Shown here piece after piece: positions 25,246 through 33,246 of a stretch of 43,291 nt of DNA. The stretch spans positions 1-43,291 of the forward strand of contig SIAJ01000045.1 in the NCBI GenBank assembly GCA_009691845.1. Direction: 5' to 3'. The DNA comes from Gemmataceae bacterium (GTDB lineage Bacteria > Planctomycetota > Planctomycetia > Gemmatales > Gemmataceae). Numbering within the stretch: position 1 is the first letter of the stretch; each line of letters starts with the position of its first letter. The position numbers were made by a program, and so were the translations under genes. The notes below the pieces were generated by a model that worked only from the letters and a program-made list of their open reading frames with translations, had not been told where the DNA came from and made no database searches.

Positions 25246-26454
25246 TTAAGCTTTCGAATTCATCAACGGCGTTGCCACGCCCTTCCACGCGCCTGGCAAC
25301 TCGCCTCTTGGCATCGTCAACGGTGCCGTCAGCAAGCGGAATATCAACCCAAATACGAGTGCGGCACAAACGAACGCACTTAAGAATCGCCAGCCGGTCT
25401 CGATCGAGTTCGGCACGAACAATTCCCAAACGCACACGCCCAGGAGCAACACGCACGAGATCGGCAGAAAATACTTGAGGCAGGTCATCATCACCTGATC
25501 GATACGCAAGCGGGGCAGCGACCAGCGAATCCACATCATGACGATCACGAGCAGCGAAGTCTTGCTGACGAACACAACCACGTTCAATCCGTGCCCCACC
25601 CAGCCCCACTGTTCCGACAACTCGAACGGAGCGAGACCCGAATGCCAGCCACCCAGGAACAGCAAGCTGGCCGCTCCACTCACCGCAAACATGCTGGCGT
25701 ACTCGGCCATGAAAAAGATCGACCAACGCAGGCCGCTGTATTCGGTGTGAAACCCGGCCACCAATTCGCTCTCGGCTTCGGCCAGATCGAACGGCGCACG
25801 CTTACAACTCGCAGTTGCCACGATGAAGAAGATAAAGAACGCGACAAACGTGAACGGATCGTGGAACAAGTTCCATTCCCAGAAGAAGCCCGTTTGCTGC
25901 TTGCCTATGGTGTTCAGGTTCAGCGTTCCCGCGACAATCACCGGAATCAACACACACATCGAACGGGGCACTTCGTAACTGACCACCTGGGCCGCCTCGC
26001 GAATGCCGCCAAACAGCGACCATTTGCTGCCGGAAGCATATCCCGCCAAGATGACGCCGAAGACTTCGCTCGAAAGCACCGCGAGAATGAAGAACGCGGC
26101 GACGTTCAGTTCGTGTCCCACGATGCCGTTGCCAAACGGGAGCGACACGAACGCGATGAATGAGGCACAAAAAGCGAGGTAGGGAGCAAGCTTGAACAGA
26201 AACTTGTCGGCCACATCTGGGGCAAAATCTTCCTTGGTGAGCAGCTTGACTGCGTCGGCGATCATTTGCGGCAGACCCCAGAAGCCGAGACGGGTAGGGC
26301 CGAGACGATCCTGGATGCGACCGGAGACTTTCCGTTCGAGCCAGACGAAGATGCTGGCCATTGCTGCGATGAAAGAAATGCAAATCACTCCGGCCGCCAC
26401 GCAGTAGGCGATCAGATCGAAGGGCACGGGCAAGAAAGAGAAGAGGTCCTTCAA
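25246..26454 (-). CDS. nuoH: NADH-quinone oxidoreductase subunit H, second copy (NuoH2), first gene of the cluster
   Basis: 402 aa membrane subunit with the signature ERKVSGRIQDRLGPTRLGFW near residue 40 and the loop PFDLAEAESELVAGFHTEYS. Its C-terminus is longer than usual, with two extra helix-like segments after residue 330. It opens the second cluster; the 126-bp gap to the divergent scpB gene must contain the promoter. With no nuoA, B, C, D or I beside it, the partner that would dock on this NuoH is not encoded here. Confidence 0.94.
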   Translation of the reverse strand: MKDLFSFLPVPFDLIAYCVAAGVICISFIAAMASIFVWLERKVSGRIQDRLGPTRLGFWGLPQMIADAVKLLTKEDFAPDVADKFLFKLAPYLAFCASFIAFVSLPFGNGIVGHELNVAAFFILAVLSSEVFGVILAGYASGSKWSLFGGIREAAQVVSYEVPRSMCVLIPVIVAGTLNLNTIGKQQTGFFWEWNLFHDPFTFVAFFIFFIVATASCKRAPFDLAEAESELVAGFHTEYSGLRWSIFFMAEYASMFAVSGAASLLFLGGWHSGLAPFELSEQWGWVGHGLNVVVFVSKTSLLVIVMMWIRWSLPRLRIDQVMMTCLKYFLPISCVLLLGVCVWELFVPNSIETGWRFLSAFVCAALVFGLIFRLLTAPLTMPRGELPGAWKGVATPLMNSKA

Positions 26455-26580
26455 TTCGAGTCCGGTTAGGGGCTAGAGGATTGCTTTTCTATCAGGGTGG
26501 AAACGCGTGGCAATGCGAACTCGACGCTGATCGGCTGAACTAATCTGGCAAGCGTATCCCATCACGGCTACGCTACTCCC

Positions 26581-27216
26581 ATGCGTGGTCCGGCAACTCG
26601 TCGTCGTTCAGATCGCTTTCCTCCGAATTCTCGGTTGCCGCTGGTCTATCGGATTCTGGGCGAGCGCTCCGAGAACGTCGCCAGCGATCCGAATGCGAGA
26701 GACACGCGGCTGGCCCGAGTCGAGGCTGCCTTGCTCCTTGCGGGGGAGCCGCTCTCGGCCAGGAAAATCGCGGTGGCGGCCAGTCTCGCCGATGCCGCAG
26801 AGGCCCGGCGCTTGCTCGCTCGACTTCGCGAACTTTACGATGCCGATGCCACCGCGTTCCAGGTCGAAGAAATTGCCGGTGGATACCAATTGCTCACCCG
26901 GCCAAGCTATCAACCGTGGCTCGTTCGCACCCAACGAACTGCGAGCGAAGTGCGCCTCACACCGGCTGCCCTCGAAACGCTCGCAGTTGTCGCCTACAAG
27001 CAACCGATCACTCGCGCGGATGTCGAAGCCATTCGCGGCGTCACCTGTGGTGATATCCTGACTAACCTGATGGAACGTGGCTTCTCGAAGATTGTCGGTC
27101 GGCACGAGTCGCTCGGCCGGCCGGTTCTGTACGGGACAACCAAGAAGTTCCTCCAAGCCTTCGGCCTCGGTTCGCTCCGAGATTTGCCCGACTATCAGCC
27201 CGCCCGCGAAAAATAG
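26581..27216 (+). CDS. scpB: Segregation and condensation protein B (ScpB)
   Basis: 211 aa. ScpB is the winged-helix kleisin partner of the SMC-ScpA condensin used in chromosome segregation. Family marks are VEAALLLAGEPLSARKIA, the second winged helix with AALETLAVVAYKQPITRADV and EAIRGVTCGDILTNLMERG, and ILTNLMERGFSKIVGRHESL. The first 35 residues are not part of the fold, and ATG 26581 has no clear ribosome binding site, so the true start could be further in. scpA is not in the window. Confidence 0.9.
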   Translation: MRGPATRRRSDRFPPNSRLPLVYRILGERSENVASDPNARDTRLARVEAALLLAGEPLSARKIAVAASLADAAEARRLLARLRELYDADATAFQVEEIAGGYQLLTRPSYQPWLVRTQRTASEVRLTPAALETLAVVAYKQPITRADVEAIRGVTCGDILTNLMERGFSKIVGRHESLGRPVLYGTTKKFLQAFGLGSLRDLPDYQPAREK

Positions 27217-27230
27217 CCTTTTCCGCCCTC

Positions 27231-27258
27231 GTAGTCCGCACACTCCGTGTGCCGACTT
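27231..27258. repeat. Palindromic repeat, family 1, copy D (scpB / WD40 convergent gap)
   Basis: A single unit, GTCCGCACAC-TCC-GTGTGCCGAC, 14 bp after the scpB stop and 29 bp before the end of the convergent WD40 gene. The stem has one mismatch. A bidirectional transcription stop is possible, but no T-tract is seen. Confidence 0.8.
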
Positions 27259-27287
27259 CTATTGGGGACGGTCCCCGTGCGCTAGCC

Positions 27288-28175
27288 TCATTCCGGCAGA
27301 TCCCACACTGCGATCGTGTGGTCTGCACTTCCAGTCGCGACCGTCAATCCATCGGGGGACATTGCCAGGCATGTAACCCAGGACTTGTGCCACTCGAACA
27401 CGTGCAACTCTCGCATTGCCTCCACGTCCCACACGCGTGAAGTTCCATCCGCCCCCGCGGAGACCAGTCTTCGACCATCGGGCGTGAAAGCCAAGCCATA
27501 GATGGTCCAAGTGTGTCCATTTAGGATTCGCGGTACGCGAGGCTTGGCTGTATCCCACAACAACAGCCGTCCCAGACGATCACCTGCCGCGAGTAGCGAA
27601 CCGTCCGGCGAGAACGCGAGGGCGAATGCAGACCCCTCGCCGAGTGCCAAACTGCCGTGAATCCCGTAACGATCCATGTCGACCAAGACAATCTTGGGCT
27701 GTTGCCAAAGCGCGATTGCCAGCGAATCACCGGCAGGAGAGAGGGCCATTGCAGAGGGGGCCGCTTCCAACAAATCGCATAACAGTGTGCTCTTTTGCTT
27801 CTCTGATTGCCAGTAGCGGACCTCACGGTTCCATCCGGTCGTAATAACATCCGCACCCCCAGGAACTGGAACAATCGACCGCACGCCATCCGGCCGACCG
27901 TGGTCCGCAACCAGCCACTTGGCCTTCTTGGTCGTTCTCTTGGTGTGCGCCAACACTGGTCCTTCCGATGTTCCGGTCATCAAGAGCAGGCCGTCGAAGG
28001 TGTATGCGACAGCCTCGACACTTCCCAGGAATGGCGGCCGAGTTCGCGATCTGCTCGAACCATCGAGATCCCAAAGTCGAAGCGTGTGATCCTCGCTGCC
28101 CGAAGCCAACTGCAAGCCATCGGGCGAGTAAGCCACGGAACGCAGGGCAGCAGTATGGCCGGCGAGGGTGATCAT
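27288..28175 (-). CDS. Seven-repeat WD40 protein
   Basis: 295 aa with seven WD40-like units, enough for one closed beta-propeller. Typical GH...SPDG...LWD elements are seen at the N-terminus (LAGHTAALRSVAYSPDG, LRLWDL) and again in units 5 (SPDGSLLAAGD, LLLWDTAK), 6 (LNGHTWTIYGLAFTPDG, SRVWDV) and 7 (WVTCLAMSPDG, IAVWDLPE). No signal peptide, so probably a cytoplasmic scaffold. ATG 28175 has GGAG 7 nt upstream; a longer in-frame start at 28322 lies inside the upstream gene. Third gene of a radical SAM-unknown-WD40 operon (22-bp gap). Confidence 0.9.
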   Translation of the reverse strand: MITLAGHTAALRSVAYSPDGLQLASGSEDHTLRLWDLDGSSRSRTRPPFLGSVEAVAYTFDGLLLMTGTSEGPVLAHTKRTTKKAKWLVADHGRPDGVRSIVPVPGGADVITTGWNREVRYWQSEKQKSTLLCDLLEAAPSAMALSPAGDSLAIALWQQPKIVLVDMDRYGIHGSLALGEGSAFALAFSPDGSLLAAGDRLGRLLLWDTAKPRVPRILNGHTWTIYGLAFTPDGRRLVSAGADGTSRVWDVEAMRELHVFEWHKSWVTCLAMSPDGLTVATGSADHTIAVWDLPE

Positions 28176-28197
28176 GATCGCGCTCCGCTTGCCACGT

Positions 28198-28938
28198 TCA
28201 TTCTTCCGGCACCTCTCGTCGATCCGCCACCGAGCGTAAGACCCCCTCCATGTCCGAATAAGTCCCATTGTCTGATTCGCAGGGCAGATGCTCCGCCGGC
28301 TGGAATACGGGCTGTTCGTCAAAACTCACGTTGGCGAAGCAGGCCGCCTTCACTCGACCGCGAATCTCCGGTGGAAGTTGATCGACGTGGATTGGATTCG
28401 TGGGCAGTTCTTGCAGTCCATAACGAAAGGCCGTGACATTCCCGCCCAGAGTCGAAAAGGAATAGACGCCGTGCTCGGCCAGATTTTCTCGGTCTTCGAA
28501 TCGCCAATTGCAGCCCCGGCAGATACCGTGGCGAGGCAGATGAAAACGATCGTATTCTGCTTGAGTCATATCCCTCCACAGAATCGCAAAACCCTCGCGG
28601 GCCTTGAACTCGGTTGCACGGCCAGTCGAGAGGGCTTCCCGAACGGGTTCCAGAGAATCGAGGAACATGATCACGGGCCATTCGGAGGAACCGAAGACGT
28701 GCCACATGCCGCCGCCTTCCATCGCCGGAAGCAATCGCCCACGACGGTCAACCTGGCTTTCGCCTGCGGGAATCACTTCGACCAGCCGCGTCTCAACCTC
28801 TTGGGCCGCCTCGCCAAAGAGGCAGAGACGGGGATACGCACCGGCCTCGCCGGTCTGGAAGAATCCGACCCGGCCATCCTTGTCGATGGCGAACCAACAG
28901 GAATCCGTCGAGTGTGCAGCCGGGAAATCAGTTTCCAT
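28198..28938 (-). CDS. Protein of unknown function between radical SAM and WD40 genes
   Basis: 246 aa; I do not recognise a named family. The N-terminus (DSCWFAIDKDGRVGFFQTGE) resembles a beta-strand module I recall from other Gemmata proteins. The middle part has MWHVFGSSEWPVIMFLDSL. A CxxC pair stands in GICRGCNWRFEDRENLAEHG, and six or more further cysteines are scattered. There is no signal peptide or membrane helix. ATG 28938 is chosen because GAGG lies about 9 nt upstream; a longer frame starts at 29037 inside the radical SAM gene. It could be a substrate or partner of the radical SAM enzyme; this is only a suggestion from gene order. Confidence 0.8.
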   Translation of the reverse strand: METDFPAAHSTDSCWFAIDKDGRVGFFQTGEAGAYPRLCLFGEAAQEVETRLVEVIPAGESQVDRRGRLLPAMEGGGMWHVFGSSEWPVIMFLDSLEPVREALSTGRATEFKAREGFAILWRDMTQAEYDRFHLPRHGICRGCNWRFEDRENLAEHGVYSFSTLGGNVTAFRYGLQELPTNPIHVDQLPPEIRGRVKAACFANVSFDEQPVFQPAEHLPCESDNGTYSDMEGVLRSVADRREVPEE

Positions 28939-28981
28939 GATCGAGTCCCTCGAAGGAATAACACATGGCCCGATTTCAGAA

Positions 28982-29773
28982 TCACGCGATAACGGCAAGC
29001 TCGCGCTTTGCACTTGGTTTGACATCTGTCCCTCCACAGAATTCCAGGCCCAGGCCGTTTAACGCACGGCTCAGGCCCTCGTGGCTTAATTCCGATAACG
29101 CGTGTCGACTGGTCGTGTACGAGCACCAGGCCACGGTCTTGTCCCAGCCAACCGACGCGAACCTTGGGCTTGGCCCGCATTGCGTCAAGCAGGTCATCGA
29201 CTGAAAGGGAACACGCCCGGCAACATCCGCGAGTTGGTCCGGCGTCGGTGTGTCCTGGCCTCGCATCGGCAGGTAGACAATGCGGTCGTTACCGATGCCG
29301 GTCTCACGCAGTCGCAACGCGGCGACCCCGGCTGCCTTCAAGTGCGTTCGAGCGACGAGCAGGTTCACGCCGCTACGAATCCCCCGGGCCTGCAGATCGC
29401 TCACTTGCTCGATCACTCGATCCACCTCGTTCGCTCGTTCCGGGAAGTGGATCGAAACATGCACCTTGTTCGGACGAGCCGCAATGAGTTGTTCGAGTTT
29501 TTCCTCATGGAGCAGAAGCCCGTTCGTCGTGATTGAACGAAACAGCACGCCATCCAGTTCGCGAAGCACATCGAAGAGTCCGGCATATTGCAGCGGCTCG
29601 CCACCACCGAACGAGACGGCCTTCACGCCGTGGGCCGCACAATCGCGGACGAACGACACAACTTCTTCTACCTCCCAACGCGTCTCGCCTTCGGGCAGGC
29701 TGTGGTTGTAGCAGAACCAGCACGCCTTGCCGCAGCGATTGGTGAGTTCGATGGATAGGCGTTCGATGGCCAT
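28982..29773 (-). CDS. Radical SAM protein
   Basis: 263 aa. The cluster motif is C14-x3-C18-x2-C21 (NRCGKACWFCYN), followed by the SAM-binding GGGEPLQY and the later TTNGLLL strand, giving a partial TIM barrel. After the barrel four more cysteines appear (CLTQCGPS, VAWCSY, GLEFCGG), which might bind an auxiliary Fe-S cluster as SPASM/twitch domains do, though spacing does not match exactly. First gene of a three-gene operon with an unknown protein and a WD40 protein. Divergent from the MFS transporter, with starts only 31 bp apart. Substrate unknown. Confidence 0.9.
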   Translation of the reverse strand: MAIERLSIELTNRCGKACWFCYNHSLPEGETRWEVEEVVSFVRDCAAHGVKAVSFGGGEPLQYAGLFDVLRELDGVLFRSITTNGLLLHEEKLEQLIAARPNKVHVSIHFPERANEVDRVIEQVSDLQARGIRSGVNLLVARTHLKAAGVAALRLRETGIGNDRIVYLPMRGQDTPTPDQLADVAGRVPFQSMTCLTQCGPSPRFASVGWDKTVAWCSYTTSRHALSELSHEGLSRALNGLGLEFCGGTDVKPSAKRELAVIA

Positions 29774-29804
29774 GCGAAATATATTACTCTGATAACATCT
29801 CTTG

Positions 29805-31493
29805 ATGCTCTCCTTCTTCCTGAAAGATCGAATCGTCGCCCCGCCCGGCTACAACCGCTGGAAGGTGCCGATCGCGTCCGTCTCCATTCATCTGTGCATC
29901 GGTTCGGTTTACGCCTGGAGCATTTTCAATCCGCCGCTCACCCGTCTGCACGGCGTGGCTGCGAGTGCCGCGGACGACTGGACGCTCCAGCAAGTCGTCT
30001 GGGTCTTCACAGTCGCCATCGTCTTTCTCGGCCTCTCGGCCGCCGTCGCGGGGAAGTGGCTCGAACGCGTTGGTCCACGGGCGGTCGGCACGGTCGCGGC
30101 TCTCTGTTGGGGCGGTGGGTTTCTCATCGGCGGCATCGCCATTCAAACGCATCAACTCTGGCTGTTGTATCTCGGCTACGGCGTGATCGGCGGCTGCGGC
30201 CTGGGACTCGGCTATGTCTCGCCAGTGAGCACGCTCATCCGCTGGTTCCCCGATCGTCGCGGCATGGCCGCCGGCCTCGCCATCATGGGCTTCGGCGGCG
30301 GAGCGATTATCGGCTCGCCACTCAAGCAGTCCCTGATTGAGAGGTTTTACGTTTCGCCCACTTATCTCGGCACCGCGGAGGCTGTGAAACCTGTCACCGT
30401 CGACGGCCGACGATTTGCGAACATGGATGGTGTTCAACGCGAAGTCATCGTCGTCTCGGCCAGTGAAGTCCGGCGAATGACAGTGCAAGGCGAAGCGGGG
30501 GTCTATCTTGTCGGCACCGGCGACTCCGGGATCGCGAGCACTTTCTTCGTCCTGGGTGCCGGCTATTTCCTCGTCATGATGCTGGCGGCGCTTTCGTACC
30601 GCGTTCCCGCTCCTGGTTGGTTGCCGCCCGGCTGGACGCCTCCCACGGAGGAAGAGGCACGACTCAAGATGGTGACGACTCGTCACGTCGCCATCAACGA
30701 GGCCATGAGAACGCGGCAATTCTACTTGCTCTGGATTGTGCTCTGCTTCAACGTAACGGCCGGCATCGGCATGTTGGGCGTGGCGAAGGACCTGATGCAA
30801 GATCTGTTTGGAACGGCATTGCCCACGGTCGTCACCGGCAGATTCGCGACCACGTTCGTCCTCATGATCGGCGTCTTCAACATGGCCGGGCGATTCTTCT
30901 GGGCCAGCGCCTCCGACCGGCTGGGACGCCAACGCACCTACACGATCTTCTTCGTCGGCGGCATCGCCCTCTACCTCTCGATTCCGTTTATCGCGGCGGC
31001 CGGCAGTCGCGATCCGGCCATCGGCTGGCTCGTGTTGTTCTACGGCGTGGCCATGATCATCTTCACCATGTACGGCGGCGGCTTCGCGACGATCCCCGCC
31101 TACCTCTCCGATCTATTCGGCACCAGATTCGTCGGCGGCATCCACGGCCGACTGCTGACGGCCTGGAGTACCGCAGGCGTTCTAGGGCCGCTGGCAATCA
31201 CGGTGCTTCGGGAACGATCGAGAAAGGAAGCGATCCACGATCTCGCTGAGCGAAGCGATCCTGTATCCTTCGCGAAAAAATTCGGAGCAGAGATCGATCA
31301 ACTCGATTCGCTCATTCAGGCAAAAACCGTGACGATCGCCAAGCTGATGGAAATCGTGCCGACCGGAACACCCGACCCGACGAGCGGGCTTTACAATTCG
31401 ACTTTGTTCCTGATGGCCGCGTTGCTTGGGGTGGCGCTGGTGGCAAACCTGTTGGTGAGGCCTGTGGACCCGAAGCACCATCTTGAAGTGTGA
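29805..31493 (+). CDS. MFS transporter of the oxalate/formate antiporter (OFA) type
   Basis: 562 aa with 12 predicted helices. OFA-like marks are IHLCIGSVYAWSIFNPPLTR in TM1, GYGVIGGCGLGLGYVSPVST and WFPDRRGMAAGLAIMGFGGG. It is longer than usual members (about 420 aa), mainly from an insertion between TM6 and TM7 (about 180-245) that includes a predicted beta-rich stretch, and from a charged loop near 480-520. A TTG lies directly before the ATG at 29805; no ribosome binding site is seen, so a leaderless message is possible. The solute is not known; small carboxylates are typical of the family. Confidence 0.88.
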   Translation: MLSFFLKDRIVAPPGYNRWKVPIASVSIHLCIGSVYAWSIFNPPLTRLHGVAASAADDWTLQQVVWVFTVAIVFLGLSAAVAGKWLERVGPRAVGTVAALCWGGGFLIGGIAIQTHQLWLLYLGYGVIGGCGLGLGYVSPVSTLIRWFPDRRGMAAGLAIMGFGGGAIIGSPLKQSLIERFYVSPTYLGTAEAVKPVTVDGRRFANMDGVQREVIVVSASEVRRMTVQGEAGVYLVGTGDSGIASTFFVLGAGYFLVMMLAALSYRVPAPGWLPPGWTPPTEEEARLKMVTTRHVAINEAMRTRQFYLLWIVLCFNVTAGIGMLGVAKDLMQDLFGTALPTVVTGRFATTFVLMIGVFNMAGRFFWASASDRLGRQRTYTIFFVGGIALYLSIPFIAAAGSRDPAIGWLVLFYGVAMIIFTMYGGGFATIPAYLSDLFGTRFVGGIHGRLLTAWSTAGVLGPLAITVLRERSRKEAIHDLAERSDPVSFAKKFGAEIDQLDSLIQAKTVTIAKLMEIVPTGTPDPTSGLYNSTLFLMAALLGVALVANLLVRPVDPKHHLEV

Positions 31494-31544
31494 TCGATTG
31501 GCCGGAGAGAACAAGTCTCATCTCGTGCACGTTCGACGACGTGA

Positions 31545-32456
31545 TTATGCAACACGAGAACCCGATTCCATCATCGCATCAATTCGTTCCAACACCTTCC
31601 CCAAACCCACCCCGTTCGCCGTCTGAATCGCCAAGCCCGGCCTGGCGTTCGCCTCGAGCACCATCGCCCCGGAAGTCGCATCGGGCACGACATCGACGCC
31701 GACGTAGCCCAGGCCGGTGGCTCGGGCGATGGTCTTCGCGGCAAGTAGGATCGCGGGCCAGTCGGGGATTGTGCGCTTTGCCAACGGTTCGCCGGTATCG
31801 GGATGACGGTCGATACTGCGGCCACGCCAGACCGCCCGCGTTGTTCGCCCCGTTCCAATGTCGACTCCTGCGCCGACGCCCCCCTGGTGCAGGTTCGCCC
31901 GACCGTTCGATTCGAGCGTCGGCAATCGCAGCATGGCCATCGCCGGCTCGCCACGGTAGACGAGCACGCGGACATCGGGCGTGCCGCGATAGCTGATTCG
32001 CTCCAGCGTGGGATGTGTCGTCAGTCGTTGTTGAATGATGGCACGATCCGGTCGGCCGCCGAGCGAGTACATGCCGGAGAGCAAATCGGACAGGTGCCGG
32101 CGAAGTTCATTGATCGTGGAAGTGGAACCGTTGTTGCGGAGGTAGCCCGCTGGGAGGCGACCAGTCAGCAAAACGATCCCTCGACCCGATGAGCCCCGGG
32201 CCGGCTTGATCACGCAATCGGGATGGGCATCGAGCACTTCACGCAGGTGTCGCAGGTCGCCGTGCCGTTCAAACACGGCATACACGGCCGGCGTGGGCAC
32301 GCCGATGCGTTGACAGATTTCGATGAGCTTTAGCTTGTCGTCGACAATCGGAAACAAGGCCCGCGGATTGTGACGCAGAATTCCCCCGACATTGCGAGCG
32401 TTCATGCCGAACACGCCACGCGAGCGAAGACGATGGGCAGTGAGTGGCCACCACAT
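31545..32456 (-). CDS. RimK-like ATP-grasp ligase (alpha-L-glutamate ligase-related)
   Basis: 303 aa ATP-grasp protein of the alpha-L-glutamate ligase-related group. Visible parts are the N-terminal VFGMNARNVGGILRHNPR, the ATP-site lysine strand DCVIKPARGSSGRGIV, DVRVLVYRGEPAMAMLRL, and the metal-binding end GAMVLEANARPGLAIQTANG. These enzymes join an amino acid or peptide carboxylate to an amine. The ATG overlaps the stop of the 7TM gene (TGATG), so the two are coupled. In proteobacteria this ligase is found with a 7TM protein and an inactive transglutaminase-like domain of unknown function. The same frame stays open for 370 codons upstream across the 7TM gene; that part is not coding. Confidence 0.9.
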   Translation of the reverse strand: MWWPLTAHRLRSRGVFGMNARNVGGILRHNPRALFPIVDDKLKLIEICQRIGVPTPAVYAVFERHGDLRHLREVLDAHPDCVIKPARGSSGRGIVLLTGRLPAGYLRNNGSTSTINELRRHLSDLLSGMYSLGGRPDRAIIQQRLTTHPTLERISYRGTPDVRVLVYRGEPAMAMLRLPTLESNGRANLHQGGVGAGVDIGTGRTTRAVWRGRSIDRHPDTGEPLAKRTIPDWPAILLAAKTIARATGLGYVGVDVVPDATSGAMVLEANARPGLAIQTANGVGLGKVLERIDAMMESGSRVA

Positions 32457-33181
32457 CACGGTTGGTCCTTGGCCAGATCGCGGAAGCGATAAAGTTCGAC
32501 GAGTCGAAAACCGGTGTAACGCCCAAGAGTGATCTGCGCGGCCACCACGAACCCGAGCAACTCCGGATTGTCGACCATCGAGCGAACGATGAATTCCCAA
32601 CGCACAAACAGGAACACCGTCAAGGACGTAAGCATCGTGGCCCCCATCGTGCGTAAGGCGGCGGACGTTCCGTCTTCCTCTTCCATGGTCCAGAAGCGCT
32701 CGACCAGTGCGGTCACAATCACGAGCGGCAAAAAAGGAATCGCCCCTGAGACCGGATTGCCACGATGATTCGAGAGCAGCACGTAGGCCAGCAGCAACAT
32801 GACGGCCACGCTGAGCAACACGGCCGAGCGTGAAACTTGCAGTAGGTTCAATCGAGCGAGTCCGCGTCGAGTCATCCAGCCGACCGAGAGCACGACGATG
32901 AGGATGAACACCCCGGCGAGCGATTGTACCTCGCGAAAGGACAGGCCAAGCAATGCAGGGGCAAAGGTGCCGAACGTGTGCAAACCGATCACCGTTCGGA
33001 TGACACAGCAGATCAATGCGGCCAGCGGCAGGAGGAGCAGGAATTCGACAAGTTGGCGTTCGGACGGTGGAAGATCGGTCGGGACGAATGAAGGAGAGTT
33101 GCCGCGAACGAATAAGATCAAGCCCGCTAGGCTCACGAGAGCAAGGACCACGCCCAGTGTCGGTGTCCGGAGCCGAGGCAA
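32456..33181 (-). CDS. 7TM protein of the inactive-transglutaminase-associated family, 7TM part only
   Basis: 241 aa with seven to eight hydrophobic helices. It matches the 7TM_transglut family in FLLLLPLAALICCVIRTVIG, TFGTFAPALLGLSFREVQSL and the end ITLGRYTGFRLVELYRFRDL. Typical members have an N-terminal inactive transglutaminase-like domain of about 200 residues; here only a short loop precedes the helices. The start is TTG 33181, with AAGGGAG about 6 nt upstream; a GTG at 33229 in frame has no binding site. Coupled to the ATP-grasp gene downstream. Divergent from the sulfotransferase. Confidence 0.83.
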   Translation of the reverse strand: MPRLRTPTLGVVLALVSLAGLILFVRGNSPSFVPTDLPPSERQLVEFLLLLPLAALICCVIRTVIGLHTFGTFAPALLGLSFREVQSLAGVFILIVVLSVGWMTRRGLARLNLLQVSRSAVLLSVAVMLLLAYVLLSNHRGNPVSGAIPFLPLVIVTALVERFWTMEEEDGTSAALRTMGATMLTSLTVFLFVRWEFIVRSMVDNPELLGFVVAAQITLGRYTGFRLVELYRFRDLAKDQP

Positions 33182-33246
33182 GAAAGTCTCCCTTCCAGTG
33201 TGCAGGTATGTAATGTAGGCATGGTACACACGGGAACCACAACCGA

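Noticed and set aside
29784..30932. Minus-strand open frame (382 codons) antisense to the MFS gene
   Set aside because: Hydrophilic, low complexity (Asp/Arg/Glu) and fully contained within a well-supported transporter gene.
31521..31559. Nested inverted repeats (TCTCGTG...CACGAGA) between MFS and ATP-grasp genes
   Set aside because: Short stems with a large loop, overlapping a coding end and without a T-tract; could arise by chance.
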